This document shows positions 57,601-64,000 of a stretch of 64,000 bases of DNA, one piece after another. Every line of letters starts with the position of its first letter. Positions within the stretch are counted from its first letter, which is position 1. The stretch is from Anniella stebbinsi. Lineage: Eukaryota > Chordata > Lepidosauria > Squamata > Anniellidae. Below the pieces are notes generated by a model. The model was not told the origin of the DNA, ran no database searches, and saw only the letters and a program-made list of their open reading frames with translations. The stretch lies in assembly GCA_029215795.1 (NCBI GenBank), contig JARDYH010000004.1, forward strand, positions 212,018,517 to 212,082,516, read 5' to 3'. The position numbers were made by a program, and so were the translations under genes.

Positions 57601-57756
57601 CAAAATGGCGTCCGATCCGCCGATTTTTTCCGTTCCGGATCGGATCTCAGCGGATCGGATCAGATCGGAGGGTTGGTCGGATTGGATTGGAGTTTTCCGA
57701 TTTGGGGCGGATCGGATTCGGGTCGTGGATCGGATCCGATCCGATGCACACCCCTA
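54698..57756. mobile_element. Giant palindromic hAT-like CGGAT-family element, 3.06 kb, TSD GTTTTAAG
   Basis: The left end TAGGGATGTGCACTGACC and right end GATGCACACCCCTA are flanked by the exact 8-bp duplication GTTTTAAG (54690-54697, 57757-57764). The target is the R4 3' UTR, and the empty site can be read at 34545-34560 in another R4 copy. The two arms are inverted copies over almost their whole length, about 1.53 kb each, meeting near 56228 in a G/C-rich centre (GGAGGAGGAGGC). CGGAT arrays lie at 54719-54840 and 57610-57745. All long frames inside are mirror images from the palindrome. No transposase. Confidence 0.95.
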
Positions 57757-58330
57757 GTTTTAAGTATGACTGCTTTCTGGATATTGGTGTGGATGTATTT
57801 TGGTAGGCCCAGTTTTTGAAAGTTTTCTGTATAATTTTTGGATGTGATGCTGGTGACTGAGGTGACTAATGGAGTAAGTGTGACCTTTTCCATTGTTGTT
57901 TGACTTCCATGGCCAGTGATGTATATTTGTCTCTCTTTTCTTTTTCCTTTTCAACAACATTTTTTGTCATTCGGTATTGCTATGTCGATGAGGTATGTGT
58001 CGTGTTTTTCTTTTTTATCTCTGACCATTATGTCTGGTTGATCGCTGGGTATTGTCTTGTTGGTATGAATTGTTCTGTCCCAGTATATTTTATGGTCTGC
58101 ATTTTCCAAGATTGTTTCAGGTGAGTATGTATAGTATGATGTAGATTGTTTGATAAGGTTGAATTTGATGGCCAGTTGTTGGTGAATTATTTTTGCAGCT
58201 GTATTGTGTCTGTCTGTATAGTCTATTCCTGCCAGAATTTTACATCCTCTTGTTATGTGGTCTATTGTTTCTTGGAACTGATGACATTTCCTGCATAGGT
58301 CTGTTGTTACACTGTTATCTTTTATTATGT
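57757..58330 (-). pseudogene. R4 LINE zinc knuckle and restriction-like endonuclease
   Basis: The minus strand reads CRKCHQFQETIDHIT (zinc-knuckle region, about 58305-58255), ILENADHKIYWDRTI, then PSDQPDIMVRDKKEKHDTYL directly followed by IDIAIPND (about 58055-57970). The PD...D(I)A..K spacing is the PD-(D/E)XK nuclease core that nicks the target for priming. One stop interrupts the frame after the core. 33985-34650 is a second copy. Confidence 0.85.
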
Positions 58331-59053
58331 TTTTGGTAGTTCTTGGTGGCTATAACTTGACCCTGTATAGCTATTAGGAATCCTTCTGTTTCTGGAAATA
58401 GCTCACCCTTCCTGAGCCATTCGTACGATTGTTCTTTGTTTATTCGTGGGTTCTGTATTATGTTGTAGTGCTTCCCATGGAGTTCTTTTTGTGCCCATTT
58501 TTCTTTTTTCTCTGCAAGTGTAAGTGGTCATGTTTGGTCTTCATTTTGTAGTGCTAGGTTGAGGGGTGTAATTTTTATCTGCTGTTACTATGGCTTTATG
58601 TATGGGGGTGTTTTTAGTGTGCAAGAATTCTCTGAGTTATTTTATCTGTTTAGCATACGTTATGTTAATATCTAGCAGACCTCGTCCTCCTTTCCTGCTG
58701 ATTGTTGTTCTTTCAATGCATAAGTTGGGATGGGGCATGTGGTGTTTTGTGAGTTCAGTGCGATTGAGTCTGTTTATTTCTTCGAGTTCAGTGTGCGACC
58801 AGTGTATGATTCCAAATGAGTATGTGAGAATGGGTACTGTGTAGGTGTTGATGGCTTTGAAAATGTTTTTCGAGTTGAGTTTAGATTTTAGGATTTGTGA
58901 TAGGTGAGTTTTATATTACATCCTTAGTTGAGTTTTTACTGTGGAGTGTTTAATTTTTGTGTTTTGTTGGAATCCTAAGTATTTGTATGTTTCATTTTCT
59001 TCCATGTTATCTAATATTTCATTATTTAGTGTTTCTGCTGTTTCTTCTTCTTT

Positions 59054-59882
59054 TCATTTTCCTCTTTCTATGTGTAGCATCTTGCATTTTCCCATCCCGA
59101 ATTCCATTTTCATGTTTGTTGTCAGTTCCTCAGTGATTCGCCGGAGGCCTTTTATCTGTGTCAAGGTTGAAGCATAGATTTTGATGTTATCCATGTACAG
59201 GAGGTTATTGATTCTGTGTTTTGCTTGTTTTTGGTGTTTTACGTCGATGCCATATGTGGTGTTGTTAAGGGTGTTGGATAGTGGATTGGGACACAGGCAA
59301 AACCATAGAGAGTTGAATGTGTCACCTTGGAATATGCCACGTTTGATATTTATTTTTTCTGTCTGTATATGGTCCTTGTCTGTTGTTAGGTGTATTGTAG
59401 TTCTCCATGTCTCCATGATTCTTGTGAGAAAGTTTTGGATTGAGGGATGTATTTTGTATATTTTGAGTAGGTTTTTTTAGCCAGCTGTGTGGGACGGAGT
59501 CAAGAGCCTTTTTATAGTCTATGTAGGAGGTGTGGAAGTTTCTTTTCCATTTTTCTGTTTGCTTCATGATTACACTGTCTATTGTTAACTGTTCTTTGCA
59601 TCCTCTGCTGTTCTTTTTACATCCTTTTTGTTCTTCTGTGAGTATATTATATTGGGTGAGATGTGCTTCAAATTTCTGTGTGATTGTGGCAGTTATAATT
59701 TTGTAGAGTGTTGGAAGGCATGTTATGGATCTGTAGTTAGCTGGGTTTTGGGTATCTGGAGTTTTTGGTTTAATGTAGGTTTTGCCTTTGGTTAGGAATA
59801 GAAGGGATAGGTGTGGGTGTTCTATGATTGTGTTTATCTGTTGAGTGAGGTATTCTTGTGTTGATGTGAGCTGTTTGTACAA
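59054..59882 (-). pseudogene. R4 LINE reverse transcriptase
   Basis: Two overlapping frames (59882-59322 and 59416-59054) cover the RT: NPANYRSITCLPTLYKIITA (motifs 1-2), ILTEEQKGCKKNSRGCKEQL, motif A SYIDYKKALDSVPHSWL, GIFQGDTFNSLWFCLCPNP (motif B region) and motif C reading YMDNIKIYA. R4 enzymes normally have YMDD at motif C; the second aspartate is N here. A frameshift lies near 59.35 kb. The copy cannot be catalytically active. Confidence 0.88.
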
Positions 59883-60636
59883 GAAGTTTTGTATTTGGTC
59901 TGGGCCAGGTGCTTTCCAATTGTGTGTCCTTTGTATTGTTTCCTTCAGTTCCTCCAGAGCTACTGTATACTCTGTTTGCTGTGGTAGTTGTCTCTGTCTT
60001 TCTTCTTCTCGTGTTATCCAGTTTGTGCTTTCTTTGTGTTGTATCTGACCAGATATTTTTCCAGAATATCCAGAATTTTTCTTCTTTAGTTGGGGGTGTA
60101 ATGTTGTCTTTTTTCTTGCTTATTCTTTGGTATATTAATTTCTCATTTCTTTTAAAGAGTGTTTTGGGCTTTTCTTTCATTTGATTCTTTGTATCTTTCA
60201 TTAGGTGGGGGTAGATTTCCATAAATAGTCCGTGAAGTTCTGTTCGGTATCCTGATGCTATCATTTTGAGTTGTGTGCTTTTATAGTAACAATGCATAAT
60301 GTTACGGTTCATTTCATCTGACCAAGCTATGCGTTGCCTTGGGTGTCCCTCATTGGTGGTTGTCTGTGGAACAGGAAAAACATGTCTGGGGGAATTTGGG
60401 TGGTTGTGCTTTTCCTTGTTCACTGCTTGTTCGTTTCCATTTTGGCTGACTGTTAGGTATGTGCAGCGTTCTTGGCCTTGATGCTGCCTGTTCGCGGCTT
60501 TTTTTCTTCTTTCTAGAACCATTTTTTTCACACTAGCAGGGTGGTTAGCCTTGACTAGTGGTGGTTGGCTACGGTCTGCAGGTGTGCCATGCCCATTTAT
60601 TATTATTATTTTGCCAGGAATATTTAATATGTGCAT
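59770..60636 (-). pseudogene. R4 LINE N-terminal region
   Basis: A 288-codon open frame that I assign to the 5' part of the R4 ORF. Residues about 95-125 read RQRIAWSDEMNRNIMHCYYK, a W-T/S-x-E...M..CYY motif typical of R4/Dong N-termini, a Myb-like DNA-binding-type segment. The C-terminal part runs into a T/N-rich stretch and ends out of frame with the RT. The start Met is the first in frame, but the true 5' end of the element is not certain. Confidence 0.75.
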
Positions 60637-60640
60637 AACT

Positions 60641-61071
60641 TTACTTAAGGAAAACTTGTGTGTGAATGTGTTATTTTCAAAGACACTTAAATTCAGCCTA
60701 TTTTACCATCAGTTCACTCAGACGGGGGGGGGGGGAGATTGCAATGAGAATGATCAAAGGTAGCTACAGAGATTTGTTTTCCAACTCTAAAAGTCTTGGC
60801 AGGTTTGCTACTGATGTATGTTAAAAGAATGTGTTTTTATACGATGAATACTGTTTCAAAAGTATCAAAGTTAAAATTACAAGCTCACTCAACATTTCTT
60901 ATTCCTGCTACATTTGCATAACATTTGGGATGTTCCTTTATCAATTTTCCTTTCCTTGGAGTACTTCTTACATGGTATTTAACCTAACTATCCTGGAAAA
61001 GACAAGACTCTGGTGGCTGCTGTCCATCATGCCTCAGGAAAATCCATACTGGACAATCGCCATGTGCTCTA
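60641..61071. other. No gene seen
   Basis: A G-tract lies at 60725-60736. No element or exon is recognised. Confidence 0.35.
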
Positions 61072-61074
61072 CAT

Positions 61075-61315
61075 GGGGCTGTTCAGAAAATTGGTCAAAA
61101 TGCAGCCATGAGAATCTTCATAACTCTATGGAGATATTAATGTAACACTTCCAACCATCTTCATTAAATAACCCTCACATAACTACGGTCACCAGATTTG
61201 GATGACACGACAAACTGAAGCACAGCTTGAATATTAAAAATGGCCACCAGTATATATCGCAGCCTACCATTGCTTAAATAAACCACTGTGGGATGTACGA
61301 TCATGCGAACAGCCC
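61075..61315. mobile_element. Harbinger-like MITE, TSD CAT
   Basis: The left end GGGGCTGTTCAGAAAATTGG pairs with the right end, whose reverse complement is GGGCTGTTCGCATGATCG. CAT occurs on both sides (61072-61074, 61316-61318). The termini differ by one G, so the boundary is good to about one base. Confidence 0.65.
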
Positions 61316-61319
61316 CATT

Positions 61320-61535
61320 AGCTGCTAGACATGATGGGTATCTACTACCTCCAGTATAAAAGACAGTACACTTCTGTATATGAGCTGCTGGGGAACACAG
61401 GCAGGATGGTGCTATTGCATTTGTGTCCTACCTGTGAGCTTCCCAATCCCACGGGACTCTGGTTAGGCACTATGTGAACAGGATACTGGACTAGACACAC
61501 CCTTGATTTGATTCAGCATGGTTTTTTAAAATAAC
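61320..61535 (+). mobile_element. CR1 LINE 3' end
   Basis: GCTAGACATGATGGGTATCT, ACTACCTCCAGTATAAAAGA, GAGCTGCTGGGGAACACAGG and GGATACTGGACTAGACACAC: CR1 3' UTR in the plus orientation, directly after the Harbinger-like element. Confidence 0.8.
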
Positions 61536-62238
61536 TTCTGTCCCATCATGTTCTCCACAATCCCACCCTCTCCTTCCAATTCTGACCTCTCCCACTGGCT
61601 CTACGCTCTGTGGGTGGGTGGAGGGGGGGAGGACTACATTTGGCAGGATGACCACATTTGCTCAGGTTGGTGTTTCTTTGGTGTTTCAAGTATTTCTGCT
61701 CCTGTGTTTTGCGCTAACATAAGAACATAAGAAGTGCCATGCTGAATCAGACCAAGGGTCCATCCAGTCCAGCACTCTGTTCACACAGTGGCCAACCAGC
61801 CATCGGCCAGGGACCAACAAAGCAGGACATGGTGCAACAGCACCCTCCCACCCATATTCCCCAGCAACTAGTGCACACAGGCTTGCTGCCTCAAATACTA
61901 GAGATAGCACACAACCATCAGGGCTAGTAGCCATTGATAGCCTTCTCCTCCAGGAATTTATCCAACCCCCTTTTAAAGCCATCCAAAATGATGGCCATCA
62001 CTACATCTTGTGATAGTGAGTTCCATAATCTAATTATGCGCTGTGTTCAGAAGTACTTCCTTTTATTTGTCCTGAATCTCCCACCAATCAGCTTCATGGA
62101 TGACCCTGGGTTCTAGTATTTTGAGAGAGGAAGAAAAATGTCTCCCTATTCACATGGTCCATACCATGCATAATTTTGTACATCTCTATCATGTCTCCCC
62201 TTAGCCTCCTTTTTTCCAAGCTAAACAATTCCAGTTGC

Positions 62239-62298
62239 TTATTTATTTATTATTTATTTTATTACATTGTATACCGCTCCATAGCTGAAGCTCTCTGT
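62239..62298 (-). mobile_element. Extremely 5'-truncated L2-like LINE tail in CR1
   Basis: (TTTA)n-type tail then CATTGTATACCGCTCCATAG and CTGAAGCTCTCTG, the same 3' end as at 12199-12280. CR1 sequence is contiguous on both sides. A 4-bp duplication (CAAC on the minus strand) flanks it. Only about 60 bases were copied. Confidence 0.75.
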
Positions 62299-62705
62299 TG
62301 TAGCCTTCCCTCATAAGGGAGATGCTCCAGTCCCTTAATCATTTTAGTTACCCTTTTCTGCACTTTTTCTGGCTCTATGATATCCTTTTTTAGGTGTGGT
62401 GACCAGAACTGTACACAGTATTCTAAGTGTGGTTGCACTATAGATTTGTATGAAGGCAATATGATACTAGGAGTTTTATTCTCAACTCCTTTTCTTATAA
62501 TGCCTAACATGGAATTTGCCTTCTTTACAGCGGCAGCACACTGAGTTGACATTTTCATCGAGCTGTTCATCACAATCCCAAGATCTCTTTCTTGTTTGGT
62601 CACTGCCAGCTCAGATCCCAGTAGGTTATACTTGAAATTGTTGTTGTTGTTTTTTGCCAGAATGTGCATCACCTTACACTTGCTATCTGCCATTTGAATG
62701 CCCAC
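62262..62705 (-). pseudogene. CR1 ORF2 C-terminal fragment
   Basis: A 147-codon frame with the CR1 thumb and C-terminal blocks described for the parent element. It lacks the catalytic FADD box, which would lie upstream near 62780-62800, so it is only the tail of the enzyme. Its last codons (from about 62298) run into the inserted L2 tail. Confidence 0.85.
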
Positions 62706-62960
62706 TTTCCCAGTTTGGAGAGATCCCTTTGGAGCTTTTCACAATCCCTTTGTGTTTTAACAACCTTAAATAATTCGGTGTCATTGGCAAACTTGACCAC
62801 TTCACTGCTCAATCCTAATTCCAGATCATTTATGAACAAGTTGAAAAGAATTGGTCCCGATCCCTATTTACTTCCCTCCATCGGGAGAATTGACCATTCC
62901 TACTTTCTGCTTTCTGTTCTCTAACCAGTTACTGATCCATAAGAGGACTTCTCCTCTTAT

Positions 62961-64000
62961 TCCATGATTGCTAAGTTTGTTCAAGAGATGTTCAAGAGTT
63001 CAAGGGTTGTGGGACCCAGGAGTATGTAAGGTTGAACACCCTTACATACATATACACAATATTACTTCAATCTCCTGCTGCCCAATTAACTGTGGATAGT
63101 TTTGAGTCAATGAAAAGTGTTTTTAGAAAGTTTTAGAAGTTTCAGCCCAAGTTCTTAGCAAACTCTTCAGTCATTATGTATTTAAATATTCATATGCCTC
63201 TTGCTTTTATAGACATCATCACTTTATTTGACAATCGGCCAAAGCATCCTATTCATGAAGGTATTTGCAGTAGTGTCTCCAGTATGTGTTGTGACACTGT
63301 TATGAGCTGTTGTACACCCAAGTCCTCAGCCTGTCAGCTTGGTGCCTTCATAGTTCTGTCAGGTTTTTATTTTTGGAAATCATGTCTCCTTCAGAAGACA
63401 AAGTAGCTTGCCTGCTGAGATAACAGTAACTATTAAGTATTAGGGGAAATGTGCTTTGAAGGAAATGAAAAATATGCATTAGCAAAGACACTTTTATTCC
63501 AGCAATTAAATGAGTTCTATAAATTATAGGATGGATCTTCAATAAATCTAAAAAATGAGCAGAGAACCTGTACTTGTGAAAGACTACTGAAGCTCTTAGC
63601 CATTTGGCTGAATCTATATGAAATCCATTTCTACCATAATATAGAGTGTGCCTCAAAAGCACTCAAGACAAGACTTGAAGATGTTACATTATACTCTCTC
63701 CTGCGTTTTTCATTTTCAATTTTAAAATCAAAGTTCAAAGGGTAACATTATATTTCCATTGTCTACCTTCTGTTCATATTTAGAGACACTTGACTGTGAT
63801 AAACATTGTGATTAACTTATGTTAGAGCTTGTGTAGAAAAATAAGGTCAGACATGGCGCGAGTTAACAGGAAGTTTCATTTTGTAGCTGTTTGCTATATT
63901 CTGTTTTGGACTGTCAGGACTCATTATCCCCATTGAGAATGTACTGCCTGATCATCTGTCACTTTTCTCTCAGGGCCTATTTTCCTGAGGGACACAGTGG
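62961..64000. other. No gene seen; apparently unique DNA
   Basis: AT-rich sequence without element, RNA or exon signature. Frames up to 104 codons lack recognisable domains. Confidence 0.4.

Larger units (their letters stand above)
54585..60640 (-). mobile_element. R4/Dong-type LINE, near full length but broken, split by a hAT-like element
   Basis: The minus strand carries, in order, an N-terminal region, a reverse transcriptase and a C-terminal restriction-like endonuclease, then a 3' UTR ending in CTCTTTCTCACCCG (plus strand, about 54590-54605). 54698-57756 is a foreign insertion in the 3' UTR. R4/Dong elements encode one ORF and use a PD-(D/E)XK endonuclease for target-primed reverse transcription. 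Stops, frameshifts and a mutated catalytic box make this copy inactive. The 5' limit near 60.6 kb is approximate. Confidence 0.88.
61718..62960 (-). mobile_element. CR1 LINE, 5'-truncated, with a tiny L2 tail inserted
   Basis: The 3' end at 61718 reads AACATAAGAAGTGCCATGCT (plus strand). ORF2 C-terminal blocks on the minus strand include MADSKCKVMHILAKNN, LLGSELAVTKQERDLGIVMN, AAAVKKANSMLGIIRKG and IVQPHLEYCVQFWSPHLKKD (62262-62705). Upstream, the RT is lost near 62960. A 60-bp foreign tail interrupts it at 62239-62298. It is a different CR1 subfamily from the one at 10578. Confidence 0.9.

Noticed and set aside
63176..63662. Small frames near the window end (76 and 104 codons)
   Set aside because: No domain, no repeat relation and no exon-like boundaries; likely chance.
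1..64000. LTR retrotransposon or endogenous retrovirus
   Set aside because: I saw no paired long terminal repeats, primer-binding site plus polypurine tract, or gag/pol/env similarity.

Overview
This window is repeat-rich vertebrate DNA, most likely from a squamate reptile (lizard or snake). That assignment is an inference from the mix of mobile elements: CR1 and L2 LINEs, an R4/Dong-type LINE with a restriction-like endonuclease, 5S-rRNA-derived and tRNA-derived SINEs, and many palindromic hAT-like and Harbinger-like non-autonomous DNA transposons. I found no convincing host protein-coding exon, tRNA gene, rRNA gene or CRISPR array. Almost every open reading frame of notable length falls inside a retrotransposon, a palindrome or a microsatellite. 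The window reads as intergenic or long-intron sequence.

Layout. 1-1096 is the right-hand part of a large hAT-like element with (CGGAT)n-rich ends. 1.4-2.6 kb holds two L2-like LINE 3' ends. 4.8-5.6 kb is a hAT-like element made of alternating inverted copies. 7.3-9.9 kb has hAT-like and Harbinger-like MITEs. 10.6-12.7 kb is a CR1 LINE interrupted by an L2 3' end. 14.4-25.0 kb carries a series of hAT and Harbinger-like MITEs plus two L2 fragments. 28.2-29.1 kb is an L2 reverse-transcriptase remnant split by a hAT-like MITE. 31.2-36.6 kb contains R4 3' fragments (one split by another LINE), L2, CR1, a 5S SINE and two Harbinger-like elements, one of them split by an unusual CpG-rich insertion. 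37.5-40.1 kb is a complete 2.58-kb CGGAT element. 41.4-50.5 kb holds more MITEs, foldbacks, a 5S SINE and CR1 pieces. 51.2-52.2 kb is a CGGAT element nested in a CR1. 54.6-60.6 kb is an R4/Dong LINE split by a 3.06-kb almost fully palindromic CGGAT element. 61-63 kb holds a Harbinger-like element and two CR1 copies.

The most interesting signal is the CGGAT family: four copies with hAT-type ends (TAGGGRTGTGCA) and, where checkable, 8-bp target duplications. They have subterminal pentamer arrays and arms that fold back over as much as 1.5 kb. Target-site duplications read directly from the sequence support about ten hAT-like insertions (8 bp) and eight Harbinger-like insertions (3 bp). No transposase gene is visible, so all of these elements depend on transposases encoded elsewhere.
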